Source: Pandoraea pneumonica (lineage in GTDB: Bacteria > Pseudomonadota > Gammaproteobacteria > Burkholderiales > Burkholderiaceae). From it: DNA of 64,000 nt. Shown one piece after another: positions 26,746 through 37,434 of this stretch. Numbering within the stretch: position 1 is the stretch's first letter; each line of letters starts with the position of its first letter. The position numbers and the translations under genes are program-made. The DNA is taken from NCBI RefSeq assembly GCF_902459645.1, contig NZ_CABPSK010000001.1, positions 1,488,001 through 1,552,000 on the forward strand, given 5' to 3'. The notes under the pieces are model-generated. The model ran no database searches, had not been told where the DNA came from, and was given only the letters and a program-made list of their open reading frames with translations.

Positions 26746-28824
26746 ATGAACAAGCCGCAAACCAATCCCCTGCTTGATACCGAAGGACTCCCCCGCTTTG
26801 CCGATATTCGCCCCGAGCACGTGACGCCTGCCGTCGACGTTCTGCTCGAACAGGCGCGTGCAGCGGTGGACCGCGCGGCAGATCCGTCGACCCCGGCAAC
26901 TTGGGCCAACATTCTCGACGCCGTGGAAGATGGCACCGAAGGCCTTGGCCGCGCGTGGGAAATCGTCGGGCACCTGAATGCCGTTGCCGATACGCCGGAA
27001 TTGCGTGCCGCTTACAGCGACAACCTGCCGCGCGTCACTGAATTCTCCGCCAGTGTTGGTCAGAATCTGGCCTTGTTCGACAAATACAAGGCCATCGCCG
27101 CAGGTCCGGAATTCGCTGGCCTGACGACGGCTCGCAAGAAGATTCTCGACAACGAAATGCGCGGCTTCCGCCTGGGTGGCGCCGAGTTGCCCGAAGACCA
27201 AAAGCCGCGTTTCGCCGAGATTCAAGAGGAACAAGCCCACCTCGGCAAGGCCTTTTCCGATCACGTGCTCGACGCGACCAATAAGTTTTCGCTGGTGATC
27301 ACCGACGAGAAGGAAATTGCAGGCGTCCCCGAAGACGACAAAGCCGCGGCCCGTGCTGCGGCTGAGCGCGACGGCGTCGAAGGCTGGAAATTCACGCTGC
27401 ATTTCCCCTCGTACTTCCCGGTGCTGCAATACGCAGACAACCGCGCGCTGCGCGAGAAACTCTATCGTGCGAACGTGACACGCGCCTCGGAGCTCGGCCC
27501 GCAATTCGGCGATGGTGAAGCCGATTGGGACAACACAAAGATCGTCGTCGAACAACTCGCACTGCGCCGCGAAGAAGCACAGATGCTCGGCTTCAAGAAC
27601 TACGCCGAAGTCTCGCTCGAGCCGAAGATGGCCGAGTCACCCGCACAGGTGCTGGAATTCCTCGAAGACCTCGCCAAACGCGCTCGTCCGTATGCCGAAA
27701 AGGATTGGGCAGAGTTGCAAGACTTCGCCGCTAAGTCGCTCGGCATCGACAAGCTTGAACCGTGGGACACGGCTTACGCCTCAGAAAAGCTGCGCCAGCA
27801 GCGCTATGCGTTCTCGGAGACGGAAGTCCGCCAATATTTCCCGCTGCCGAAAGTGCTTGACGGCCTCTTCCGCGTGGCTGGCACGCTGTTCGGCGTGACG
27901 ATCCGCCCGCAAGATGCCGAGACGTGGCACCCGGACGTGCGCTTCTTCCGCATCGAGCGCGATGGTGAACTGGTGGCCCAGTTCTACATGGATCTGTTTG
28001 CTCGTGAAGGCAAGCGTGGCGGCGCATGGATGGACAGCGCCCGTACGCGCAAGCGCCTGCACGACGGCAAGCTGCAAACCCCCGTCGCTTATCTCGTGTG
28101 CAACTTCCCCGCACCGGTCGGCGACAAGCCAGCGCTGCTGCCGCACGACGACGTCATCACGCTGTTCCATGAGTTCGGTCACGGCCTGCATCACATGCTG
28201 ACGCAAGTTGAAGATGCGGGCGTCGCGGGGATCAATGGCGTCGAATGGGATGCGGTGGAATTGCCGTCGCAGTTCATGGAGAACTTCTGCTGGGAATGGG
28301 ATGTGCTCGAGCACATGACCGCGCATGTCGATACCGGTGCGCCGCTGCCGCGCGCACTGTTCGATAAGATGATCGCTGCACGTAATTTCCAGAGCGGGCT
28401 GATGATGCTGCGTCAGTTGGTCTTCTCGGACTTCGACATGCACCTGCACTACGACTTCGACCCGCGTGGCACGGAGTCGGTGCTCGAAGTTTCGCGCCGT
28501 ATCAACGATCGCCTGCATGTGACGCCGCAAGCGGAAATTTCGCGCTGGCCGAACACGTTCAGCCACATTTTTGCTGGCGGTTACGCGGCGGGTTACTACA
28601 GCTACAAGTGGGCTGAAGTCCTTTCCGCCGATGCCTACGCGGCATTCGAGGAAGCCGCGAAGGTCAGCGGCACGGTGCTCGACACGGCAACTGGGACGCG
28701 CTATCGCGACGAGATTCTGGCCGTGGGTGGTAGCCGCGAAGCGATGGAGTCGTTTATCGCGTTTCGTGGACGGGCACCGCAGGTCGACGCCTTGCTGCGA
28801 CACAGCGGTATGTCGGCCAATTGA
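26746..28824 (+). CDS. prlC: Oligopeptidase A (M3 zinc metallopeptidase)
   Basis: Cytoplasmic M3-family oligopeptidase of 692 residues. The zinc site HEFGHGLHH is followed by the second glutamate in NGVEWDAVELPSQFMENF, and the C-terminal region has the substrate-binding HIFAGGYAAGYYSYKWAE. It degrades short peptides, including released signal peptides in E. coli. The ATG at 26746 is preferred over an in-frame GTG at 26731, though neither has a strong ribosome-binding site. It is followed by a hairpin. Confidence 0.94.
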   Translation: MNKPQTNPLLDTEGLPRFADIRPEHVTPAVDVLLEQARAAVDRAADPSTPATWANILDAVEDGTEGLGRAWEIVGHLNAVADTPELRAAYSDNLPRVTEFSASVGQNLALFDKYKAIAAGPEFAGLTTARKKILDNEMRGFRLGGAELPEDQKPRFAEIQEEQAHLGKAFSDHVLDATNKFSLVITDEKEIAGVPEDDKAAARAAAERDGVEGWKFTLHFPSYFPVLQYADNRALREKLYRANVTRASELGPQFGDGEADWDNTKIVVEQLALRREEAQMLGFKNYAEVSLEPKMAESPAQVLEFLEDLAKRARPYAEKDWAELQDFAAKSLGIDKLEPWDTAYASEKLRQQRYAFSETEVRQYFPLPKVLDGLFRVAGTLFGVTIRPQDAETWHPDVRFFRIERDGELVAQFYMDLFAREGKRGGAWMDSARTRKRLHDGKLQTPVAYLVCNFPAPVGDKPALLPHDDVITLFHEFGHGLHHMLTQVEDAGVAGINGVEWDAVELPSQFMENFCWEWDVLEHMTAHVDTGAPLPRALFDKMIAARNFQSGLMMLRQLVFSDFDMHLHYDFDPRGTESVLEVSRRINDRLHVTPQAEISRWPNTFSHIFAGGYAAGYYSYKWAEVLSADAYAAFEEAAKVSGTVLDTATGTRYRDEILAVGGSREAMESFIAFRGRAPQVDALLRHSGMSAN

Positions 28825-28885
28825 TGGTTAGGGCTGCCTAATCGGCGAACCCAAGACGGCCTTCATGGCCGACTCGCACTACCCT

Positions 28886-28914
28886 ACGGGCCGGATATTC
28901 CGGCCCGTTTCATT
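28886..28914 (+). terminator. Likely terminator of prlC
   Basis: Nine-bp perfect stem ACGGGCCGG (28886-28894) with CCGGCCCGT (28900-28908), 5-base loop, followed by TTTCATTT. The T-run is weak. Confidence 0.6.
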
Positions 28915-28940
28915 TGCATGAGTGACTTCTGATAAGCCAC

Positions 28941-29576
28941 TCAACTGTCGTCGTCGCAGCCGTTCGGACGCCACACGTAAGTATTCGTCTCCCGATCGAG
29001 ACATCGCGCCGCTTGAAAGCGCACTGTGCAGCCATTCTCGTAGGTGCGGACGCAATCGCCGTTGGTGCAACGCGTCTGCATGCGCACCACTTGCCCCGTA
29101 GGGATTCGGCATTGCGGCTGGGGGGCCTGTGCCGCCTTCGGCGGCGGTGGACGCTTGCCAGGCCGTTGGCCGCTGTCATACCAGACTTGCGCGTTGCTGA
29201 TCGAGCACTCACCTCCGCGTTGGCAAACTACGAATGCATCCTGCACCGCTGCGGCTTCTTCGTCGCCGAGCGCCACGCCGATCTCACCGTTGGTCGCGTG
29301 CACAACGGACCAATAGGCTGGCCCATTGCCTGCCATGATGATCTCGCAGTGCCCGCCCCGCCTGCCTGCACCGAGTTGGCTACGGCATTTGTTCAACGCC
29401 GCCAGCTTCGCCTTGGCCATCGACGTCTGGTTGCCCACAAAGACGTAACGCAACGTCCCGCCTGAACGGATACCCGCCACCGCAGCCGCAGCAAAGCTCT
29501 GCGTGCTGGCAAGCGCCATCACGCAGCCCAGTATCGCAAGACTGATTAGGGAAAGGAAACGAAGCCGTATCGTCAT
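28941..29576 (-). CDS. Exported DUF4189-like protein
   Basis: Cysteine-containing exported protein of 211 residues. The ATG at 29576 is chosen because it opens a signal peptide (MTIRLRFLSLISLAILG to TQSFAAA). An ATG 15 codons upstream would put a basic stretch in front of it. The middle repeats the DUF4189 pattern (AALNKCRSQLG...HCEII, then EEAAAVQDAFVVCQRGGECSIS). A Pro-rich linker leads to a Cys-rich C-terminal part with six cysteines. It probably acts in the periplasm or outside the cell. Function unknown. Confidence 0.7.
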   Translation of the reverse strand: MTIRLRFLSLISLAILGCVMALASTQSFAAAAVAGIRSGGTLRYVFVGNQTSMAKAKLAALNKCRSQLGAGRRGGHCEIIMAGNGPAYWSVVHATNGEIGVALGDEEAAAVQDAFVVCQRGGECSISNAQVWYDSGQRPGKRPPPPKAAQAPQPQCRIPTGQVVRMQTRCTNGDCVRTYENGCTVRFQAARCLDRETNTYVWRPNGCDDDS

Positions 29577-29766
29577 GACGGTGCCGTTCGCACGGCGTCT
29601 GCGGGGACCGAATAGCGCCATGAGACCACATCGCTGGGTGCGGCGATGCGGCGAGAAGAAGGGAGATTTGTCGCCGTTTATGGACCTTTCCGGCCCAAAC
29701 CGACGGTTTTAGGGTTCACAGACGGCCCCACCACCAAGGTCATTCGCCGTGACCCAAGCCAGCCCA

Positions 29767-29811
29767 CAAAACAAAACAGGCGGCACACCTGTCACAGTGC
29801 CACCGCCTGCT
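29767..29811 (-). terminator. Intrinsic terminator downstream of the phosphoribosyltransferase gene
   Basis: Imperfect stem with CAGGCGG/CCGCCTG at its base (29777-29783 and 29803-29809 on the plus strand). Read leftward it is followed by TTTTGTTTTG. It ends the long leftward block that begins at ndk. The rest of 29577-29870 shows nothing else. Confidence 0.65.
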
Positions 29812-29870
29812 TTGCGAGGGCTAGCCTCGCTGGCGTCGCCTGTCGGCGCGCCTTTTACACGTTCAACCGC

Positions 29871-30407
29871 TTAGGTACCGCGCTTGATCCACGCCGACAA
29901 ATTGTGCGGGCGCAGCGTGTCGTACTCTTCGAACGGCTGGTGAATCCACGGGTTCGTCGCCAGGAAATCGACGGCGTAATCCGGCGCCACCTTCGAGCAA
30001 GCCTTGTGCCAGAGCACAGCCGAACGCACGTCGGTCACCTTCGGGAAACGCTCCTTCAGGTGCTTGCCCACGCGTTCCAGCGTCACGCCCGAATCGACCA
30101 GATCGTCGACCAGCAGCACGCGGCCTTCCAACTCGCCGCGCGTTATGGTGATGTACTGAGCAATGTCGAGATCGCCGCGAACGGTGCCTTCGGCCTCACG
30201 ATACGAGCTCGTCGCCAGAATCGCGAGGGGCACGTCGTAGATGCGTGCGAGCTGATCGCCCACACGCAAGCCACCACGGGCCAGACACAGGATCTTGTCG
30301 AATTTCCAGTTGGACTCATAGACCTTGAGCGCCAGGCGCTCGATCAGTCGATGGTATTCGTCCCACGAAACCCAGAGGTTCTTATCGTCGTTTTGGGGCA
30401 GATTCAT
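29871..30407 (-). CDS. Phosphoribosyltransferase (purine salvage type)
   Basis: Type I phosphoribosyltransferase of 178 residues. The PRPP-binding loop VLLVDDLVDSGVTL is clear, preceded by LCLARGGLRVGDQLA. Overall it resembles the Gpt/hypoxanthine-xanthine group, and the neighbouring purA supports a purine-salvage role. The exact base specificity cannot be read from the sequence. The ATG at 30407 has AAGG six bases upstream and is preferred to a TTG five codons earlier. Confidence 0.85.
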   Translation of the reverse strand: MNLPQNDDKNLWVSWDEYHRLIERLALKVYESNWKFDKILCLARGGLRVGDQLARIYDVPLAILATSSYREAEGTVRGDLDIAQYITITRGELEGRVLLVDDLVDSGVTLERVGKHLKERFPKVTDVRSAVLWHKACSKVAPDYAVDFLATNPWIHQPFEEYDTLRPHNLSAWIKRGT

Positions 30408-30434
30408 GGTGTGCCTTGCCAATCCTACGAGGTC

Positions 30435-31805
<1,371 letters not shown>

Positions 31806-31849
31806 CTACCCGTGTTGGGGTACGCTAGTGCCGCTTTTTTCAGCGGATT

Positions 31850-33010
31850 TCACCGAGGCGTCACAACCCACTGGCCATCTTTCTCGACGAGAACGCGGTC
31901 TCCCGTGAACTCCTCGAAGTCTTGATCGTGGCCTGGCAGCATGCGGATGACCACCTCACCAGCATCGCGCAGGCTCTCGATCTTGGCGCGCAGCCCCGGC
32001 ACGTCGTCCGCGGGCGCCAAAATCGCGTTACTACGCGCTTCCACCGGCGAAATTGCTGCCAATTCACGCAAATCGAGCGAAAAACCCGTGGCCGGACGGT
32101 CGCGACCGAAGGCTTGACCGACCTTGTCGTAACGGCCGCCGCGCGCAATGGCGTTTGGAATGCCGTCGACGTAAGCCGCGAACATCACACCGCTGTGGTA
32201 CTGGTAACCGCGCAGATCGGCCAGATCGATCGACAACGCGGCCTGTCCGTCCTTGCTCTGCGATGCCGCCAGATAGGCCAGATCGTCCAGGGCAGCCTTC
32301 ACGCCTGGCAGGTCAGGCAGCGCCTTACGCGCACGCGCCAGCGTCTCAGTGGGCTCGCCGTACAGCGTGGTCAACGCCAGCAAGGCATCGCGCACGTGCG
32401 CGGGCAAATCCTGCGTCAGTGCCTGAAGTTGCGGCACATCCTTGGTGGCCAGCGCCCCAAACAACTCGCTTTCCATGGCTTCAGCCACCGGCACGCCTTC
32501 GATCAGCGCTTCGAGCACGCCTGCGTGACAGAGGTCGATACGAATCTGCTTGAGGCCCGCGAGGCGCAGGCAGAACAGCAACAGTTCCTGAATCTCCAGA
32601 TCAGCTTCCAAGCCGCCATGACCGAAGATTTCCGCGCCGATCTGGAACGGCTCACGCGTGGCGAGCAGATTACGCGGGCGCGTGAACAGCACACTGCCGG
32701 CGTAGCAAAGGCGTGTCACGCCCTTGCGATTGAGCAAGTGAGCGTCGATACGCGCGATCTGCGGCGTAATGTCGGCGCGCAGGCCCATGGTGCGGCCCGA
32801 GAGCTGGTCGACCAGCTTGAACGTGCGCAGATCGAGGTCGTGACCGGTGCCGGTAAGCAGCGATTCGACGTACTCGAGCATCGGCGGCATCACGAGTTCA
32901 TAGCCGTAGGTACGGAAACGATCGAGCATGAGCCGGCGCAGATCTTCGATCTTGCGCGCCTCGGACGGCAGCACGTCGGCGATATTTTCAGGGAGTAGCC
33001 AATTCGGCAT
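31850..33010 (-). CDS. hisZ: ATP phosphoribosyltransferase regulatory subunit
   Basis: HisZ of 386 residues is a histidyl-tRNA-synthetase-like protein with no charging activity. It pairs with the short form of HisG to make the first enzyme of histidine synthesis. [22 protein letters not shown] is the standard start, so the ATG at 33010 is used. [19 protein letters not shown] and [29 protein letters not shown] are class-II-synthetase-like motifs. The hisG partner is not in the window. Confidence 0.95.
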   Translation of the reverse strand: MPNWLLPENIADVLPSEARKIEDLRRLMLDRFRTYGYELVMPPMLEYVESLLTGTGHDLDLRTFKLVDQLSGRTMGLRADITPQIARIDAHLLNRKGVTRLCYAGSVLFTRPRNLLATREPFQIGAEIFGHGGLEADLEIQELLLFCLRLAGLKQIRIDLCHAGVLEALIEGVPVAEAMESELFGALATKDVPQLQALTQDLPAHVRDALLALTTLYGEPTETLARARKALPDLPGVKAALDDLAYLAASQSKDGQAALSIDLADLRGYQYHSGVMFAAYVDGIPNAIARGGRYDKVGQAFGRDRPATGFSLDLRELAAISPVEARSNAILAPADDVPGLRAKIESLRDAGEVVIRMLPGHDQDFEEFTGDRVLVEKDGQWVVTPR

Positions 33011-33049
33011 GGGTATTTCGGTATTCAGACGGCGCGCGGAGCGCACCTT

Positions 33050-33241
33050 TTAGTGATCGGCCAGCAGCATCAGAATCAGCCCCAGCGACACGGCGGCCAG
33101 ACCGAAGAATCGGATCTGGCCGGACGGCATTTCCGTTATTTTACGAAAACTTTGCCGCCACCGGTCCGGGGCGACAAACGGAAACAAGCCCTCGACAATC
33201 AGCATGAGGGCCAAAGCGAGAATGAGGGTGCTGCTGGTCAC
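33050..33241 (-). CDS. DUF2065 small membrane protein (YjeT-like)
   Basis: Small protein of 63 residues with two hydrophobic segments (STLILALALMLIVEGLFPFV and FFGLAAVSLGLILMLLA). It sits between hflC and hisZ/purA, as YjeT does in many proteobacteria. The start is uncertain: the GTG at 33241 gives the family length, and another GTG eight codons upstream is possible. Function unknown; position suggests a link to the HflKC membrane complex. Confidence 0.75.
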   Translation of the reverse strand: MTSSTLILALALMLIVEGLFPFVAPDRWRQSFRKITEMPSGQIRFFGLAAVSLGLILMLLADH

Positions 33242-33313
33242 AGGGGGACTCGGCCAAAATGCCACCGCCCGCGGTTGACGCGGGCGGTGACGGCTACTCG
33301 GGTGTCAAGGGGG

Positions 33314-34213
33314 CTATTTTCCCGCTTTTCCGGCTGACGCGCCAGCACCGCCCGAACTCCGCATGAAACGGAAGAAATCGCTGTTCGGATCGGCAATGAT
33401 CACGTCCTTCTTGTCGCGGAAGGTCGCCTTGTAAGCCTCGAGGCTTTGGTAGAACTGTGCAAACTGCGGATCGCGGCCAAACGCTTGCGCATAGATATTG
33501 GCGGCGGCGGCATCGCCCTCGCCCTTCACCTGCTGCGCCTTGGCGTAGGCTTCGGCCACGACGACATCGCGTTGACGATCGGCATCGGCACGAATCTGCT
33601 CGGCTTCCGCAGCGCCGGTCGAACGCAGTTCGTTCGCCACGCGCTTACGCTCGGCAGCCATCCGGCTGTACACCGAATCGCTGATGCCAGCGGCCAGGTC
33701 GACACGACGCATACGCACGTCGACGATCTCGATACCCACTTGCGCGGCATCTTCGCCAACCTTCTGCTTCACCCACTGCATCACCTGCTCACGCTGCGAC
33801 GACACCACTTCGGTCACCGTACGCTTCGTGAAGGCTTCTTGCAGCGCCGAGCGAATCTGCTGCGTCAAACGATCTTGCGCCAGACGGTTGTCGCCCTTGA
33901 AGCTCACGTAGAACTTACGCGGATCGACGATGCGCCACTTCACGTACGAGTCGACGATCAGGTTCTTCTTCTCAGCCGTGATGAAGCGCTCCGGCTCCGG
34001 GTTGTCGATGGTCATGATGCGCTTGTCCAGATACAGCACAGTCTGGAGCGGCGGCGGCAACTTGAACTTCAGGCCCGGCTGGCCGTAGACATCTTTGATT
34101 TCGCCGAGCGAAAACACGACTGCATAACGACGCTGATCCACCACGAACATGGTCGAGGCAAGCACGATCAACAAGACGATCAGCGCGACAATAATGGTTC
34201 CAATACGGTTCAT
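33314..34213 (-). CDS. hflC: Membrane protease modulator HflC
   Basis: SPFH/band-7 protein of 299 residues that forms, with HflK, the cage around FtsH in the inner membrane and modulates membrane-protein turnover. An N-terminal membrane anchor (IGTIIVALIVLLIVLASTMF) precedes the band-7 domain (VVDQRRYAVVFSLGEIKDV, DVRMRRVDLAAGIS, AAERKRVANELRSTG). It lies 12 bases after hflK. Confidence 0.95.
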   Translation of the reverse strand: MNRIGTIIVALIVLLIVLASTMFVVDQRRYAVVFSLGEIKDVYGQPGLKFKLPPPLQTVLYLDKRIMTIDNPEPERFITAEKKNLIVDSYVKWRIVDPRKFYVSFKGDNRLAQDRLTQQIRSALQEAFTKRTVTEVVSSQREQVMQWVKQKVGEDAAQVGIEIVDVRMRRVDLAAGISDSVYSRMAAERKRVANELRSTGAAEAEQIRADADRQRDVVVAEAYAKAQQVKGEGDAAAANIYAQAFGRDPQFAQFYQSLEAYKATFRDKKDVIIADPNSDFFRFMRSSGGAGASAGKAGK

Positions 34214-34225
34214 GCGCTTATCCCC

Positions 34226-35563
34226 TTAGCGTGAATCGCGGTCGCGGTTGCGCAGTGCCGCGCGCGATCGATCATGGTCGACATCCGTGGCATCGTCGGC
34301 AGCCGCCGAGCCCGTCGCAGCGTTCGTTCCCGCACCGGAAGCCGGTGCCGGCGTCGAGGCATCGCTGCGTGTGCGATCCATGATCTTGTCCAACGGCAAA
34401 TACAGCAGGCTGTTGTTCTTCGAGTCCACCATGATCTTCGTGGTGCGCGAGTAGATCTGCTGCATCGTATCGAGATACATGCGCTCGCGAATCACACCCG
34501 GTGCCTTCGCATAGGCTTCCTGCACCGACTTGAAGCGATCGGCATCACCTTGTGCCTGCGACACGACACGCGCCTTGTAACCGGCCGCCTCTTCCGTCAA
34601 ACGCGACGCAGTACCCTTGGCACGCGGAATCACGTCGTTGGCATAGGCCTGTGCTTCGTTCTTGGAACGCTCCAGATCCTGACCGGCCTTCACGGCGTCG
34701 TCGAACGCGGCTTGCACTTGTTCCGGCGGTTGCACGCTTTGCATCGTCACGCTCGTGACGAGAATGCCCGTCTTGTAACCGTCGAGGATGCGTTGGATCG
34801 AGGTGACCAATTCGTTGGCGATTTCTTCGCGGCCCGAATAGAGCACGAAGTCCATCTTGTTCTTGCCCACGATTTCGCGCACGGCAGTCTGCGCGGCAAG
34901 ATTCACCGACGATTCGGCGTCCACGTTATTGAACAGGAACTCGGTCGCGTCCTTGATCCGGTACTGCACGGCGAAGCGCACGTCGATGATGTTTTCATCG
35001 CCCGTGAGCATCGACGAGTCCTTCAGACCGGTATCGCGAACCGTGCTCGAACGGCCGATCTCGACCGAACGAATCTGCGACATGTTCACGATTTCGACGG
35101 CCTGAATCGGATACGGCAGGCGCCACTGAATACCCGACGTCGTCGTGTATTTGTACTTACCGAATTGCGTGACGACGCCGACCTGCCCTTCCTGCACGAT
35201 GAACACGCCAGTGGCGAGCCAGATCAGGAAAGCGATCGCGACAACGATACCCACACCAATGCCCGAGCCGCGCGAGCCGCCCGAGTAGTTGTTGGTACCA
35301 CCGCCATTGCCGCCTCCGCCGTTCTTACGGCCGAAGATGCGGTTAAGACGGCGATTGAAGTCACGCCACAGTTCGTCGAGATCGGGCGGGCCGTCCTGCT
35401 GCGGACCTTGCGGTCCACGCGGCGGCTCTTTCTGATCTTGAGAATTCGGATTATTCGAACGGTCGGGCCGATTCGGTTCCTGATTGCCGGACGGCGTATC
35501 GCCGCCGCCGTCCCGCCCCCAGCGCGGGTCGTTCAGGGAGAAAGTCAAGCCAACTCGTCGCAT
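34226..35563 (-). CDS. hflK: Membrane protease modulator HflK
   Basis: Partner of HflC, about 445 residues. A hydrophilic Gly/Pro/Asn-rich cytoplasmic N-terminus (about 1-100) leads into a membrane segment (GIGVGIVVAIAFLIWLATGV), the band-7 domain and a long helical region ending in an acidic/basic low-complexity tail. MRRVGLTFSLNDPRWG matches the family start, so the ATG at 35563 (AAGAG upstream) is used. An ATG six codons earlier is also possible. The 238 bases before it, up to hflX, hold no gene. Confidence 0.93.
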   Translation of the reverse strand: MRRVGLTFSLNDPRWGRDGGGDTPSGNQEPNRPDRSNNPNSQDQKEPPRGPQGPQQDGPPDLDELWRDFNRRLNRIFGRKNGGGGNGGGTNNYSGGSRGSGIGVGIVVAIAFLIWLATGVFIVQEGQVGVVTQFGKYKYTTTSGIQWRLPYPIQAVEIVNMSQIRSVEIGRSSTVRDTGLKDSSMLTGDENIIDVRFAVQYRIKDATEFLFNNVDAESSVNLAAQTAVREIVGKNKMDFVLYSGREEIANELVTSIQRILDGYKTGILVTSVTMQSVQPPEQVQAAFDDAVKAGQDLERSKNEAQAYANDVIPRAKGTASRLTEEAAGYKARVVSQAQGDADRFKSVQEAYAKAPGVIRERMYLDTMQQIYSRTTKIMVDSKNNSLLYLPLDKIMDRTRSDASTPAPASGAGTNAATGSAAADDATDVDHDRSRAALRNRDRDSR

Positions 35564-35801
35564 CAAAGCTCTTGGAAGCATAGGTAGAAGCGTGGTGACT
35601 GAAGCGGTCTTGGCGTTGCGACCGGCGCGCCGCGTTTCGGAGCGCGCATGTTGCCGGTTCGCGCGTGGTTCCCGAATCTGGTTTGCCGATCGGCGGCCTT
35701 GCCCGGCCTCCGTCTAGTCTCTTGCCAGTTCGTCGCTCGTTTCAAGCTGCGCTGCCAGTGATCCCCGCGGCAGCCTCACCCTCACGGTGCGACGTCTCGT
35801 G

Positions 35802-37007
35802 TTATCTGTCTTCTGCGCGCGGCACATCTTCCCAACGGTCGATGAGCCGGACATCGGGCGCTTCGTGCTGCGATTGTAACCCAGCAGTGCCGGCCACAAC
35901 CGCCTCGGTAATGGCCTCGCGCAGCAGGTCGAGGCCTTGACCGGCACGCGCGCTCAAAAACACGCGCGTGATGCGTCCGGTCTCGTCCCGCTCGATTCTC
36001 GGCCCTTGTGCGGCCAGTTCCGGCACCGCGTCGATCTTGTTCCAGACGAGAATCTGCGGGATGTTCGCCGCATCGATCTCCGCCAGTACGGCGTTGACCT
36101 CGGCCATTTGCTCCTTGCGCACCTGACTCGAGGCATCCACCACATGCAGCAGCATGTCGGCGTGTACCGTCTCCTCAAGCGTCGCCCGGAATGCCGCCAC
36201 CAACTGGTGAGGCAACTCGCGGATGAATCCGACAGTATCCGATAGCACGATGTTCCCGACGTCCCCCAGATAAACGCGACGCGATGTCGTGTCGAGGGTC
36301 GCGAAAAGCTGGTCAGCCGCGTAGGCATTGGCCTTGGTCATCGCGTTGAACAGCGTGGATTTCCCCGCGTTCGTGTACCCGACGAGCGAAATCGACATCG
36401 TGCCACTACGCTGACGCGCCCGACGCTGCGTATCGTGCTGGCGCTTGAGACGCTCAAGCCGGATGCCCAGCGACTTCACGCGCTCGCCGAGCAGACGGCG
36501 GTCGGTTTCAAGCTGCGTTTCACCAGGGCCACGCAGGCCAATACCGCCCTTCTGGCGCTCCAAGTGAGTCCAGGCGCGCACGAGGCGCGTGGACAAGTAC
36601 TGCAACTGTGCGAGCTCGACCTGCAACTTGCCTTCGTGACTCTTCGCACGTTGGGCGAAGATGTCCAAAATCAGGCTGGTGCGATCGACGACGCGAGTTT
36701 GCAGCAGGTGTTCGAGGTTACGCTGCTGACCCGGGGTCAGGGCGTGATTGAAAATGACCAGATCGACGTCGTACTCGGCGATCGCAGCGCGCAGTTCTTC
36801 TGCTTTACCGCTGCCGATAAACAGCTTGGCATCGGGGCTATGGCGACGACCAGTAATGCTCACGACAGGCTTAGCGCCTGCGGATTTCGTCAGAAGGTCA
36901 AGTTCTTGGAGGCTGGCTTCGAAATCGAGCTTGCCGAAATCGATGCCGACGAGGGCGGCGTTTGTGGTCAAACTACGCAGGGGATGGGTTTCGTGACTGT
37001 TGGACAA
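35802..37007 (-). CDS. hflX: Ribosome-associated GTPase HflX
   Basis: GTPase of 401 residues that splits stalled ribosomes. An N-terminal HflX domain (ITGRRHSPDAKLFIGSGKAEEL), the GGIGLRGPGETQLETDRR linker and the G domain are present, the last with GYTNAGKST (G1), DTVGFIRELP (G3) and NKID (G4). The best start is a TTG at 37007, with no obvious ribosome-binding site. No ATG precedes the conserved region. It lies 64 bases after hfq, an order shared with E. coli. Confidence 0.93.
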   Translation of the reverse strand: MSNSHETHPLRSLTTNAALVGIDFGKLDFEASLQELDLLTKSAGAKPVVSITGRRHSPDAKLFIGSGKAEELRAAIAEYDVDLVIFNHALTPGQQRNLEHLLQTRVVDRTSLILDIFAQRAKSHEGKLQVELAQLQYLSTRLVRAWTHLERQKGGIGLRGPGETQLETDRRLLGERVKSLGIRLERLKRQHDTQRRARQRSGTMSISLVGYTNAGKSTLFNAMTKANAYAADQLFATLDTTSRRVYLGDVGNIVLSDTVGFIRELPHQLVAAFRATLEETVHADMLLHVVDASSQVRKEQMAEVNAVLAEIDAANIPQILVWNKIDAVPELAAQGPRIERDETGRITRVFLSARAGQGLDLLREAITEAVVAGTAGLQSQHEAPDVRLIDRWEDVPRAEDR

Positions 37008-37071
37008 GAGGCGGGATGGCGGGAAGAGAAATTCGCCCGGCCGGAGAGACTCCCGGTCGGGCGAGCCTGAA

Positions 37072-37308
37072 TCAGGACTGCTCGGCTTCCGGATGGAAAT
37101 TCACCGGACGCGCAGGCACGACCGTCGAAATGGCGTGCTTATAAACCATTTGGGTGACCGTGTTACGCAGCAGGACGACATACTGGTCAAACGACTCGAT
37201 GTTTCCCTGCAGCTTGATACCGTTGACCAGATAGATCGAGACGGGAACATGCTCCTTACGCAAGGCGTTCAGAAACGGGTCTTGTAGAAGTTGCCCTTTG
37301 TTGCTCAT
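37072..37308 (-). CDS. hfq: RNA chaperone Hfq
   Basis: Hexameric Sm-like RNA chaperone of 78 residues that mediates small-RNA pairing. Sm1 begins [27 protein letters not shown] and Sm2 contains [10 protein letters not shown], both nearly canonical. The C-terminal tail is short, as in other Burkholderiales. A possible -10 box (TATAGT, reverse complement of 37382-37387) lies about 75 bases upstream. Confidence 0.98.
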   Translation of the reverse strand: MSNKGQLLQDPFLNALRKEHVPVSIYLVNGIKLQGNIESFDQYVVLLRNTVTQMVYKHAISTVVPARPVNFHPEAEQS

Positions 37309-37410
37309 AAGTTACTCCATTGTATTTTTAGCAAATGACCGTACGCCAGGGCGTGTGCGCGCTTCCCACCCTGACTCCCACACTATAGCCGATTTTGCTA
37401 GCGTCGCCAG

Positions 37411-37432
37411 CAAAACCCCGCCCCAGGCGGGC
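37411..37432 (-). terminator. Weak hairpin after der, before hfq
   Basis: Six-bp G+C stem CCCGCC (37417-37422) with GGCGGG (37426-37431). Read leftward it is followed by GTTTTG. It overlaps the end of der and may partly end that transcript upstream of hfq. Confidence 0.45.
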
Positions 37433-37434
37433 TT

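Noticed and set aside
28941-29576. Cys-rich exported protein as a disulfide-rich toxin
   Set aside because: The repeated DUF4189 pattern accounts for it better, and no immunity or secretion partner is adjacent.
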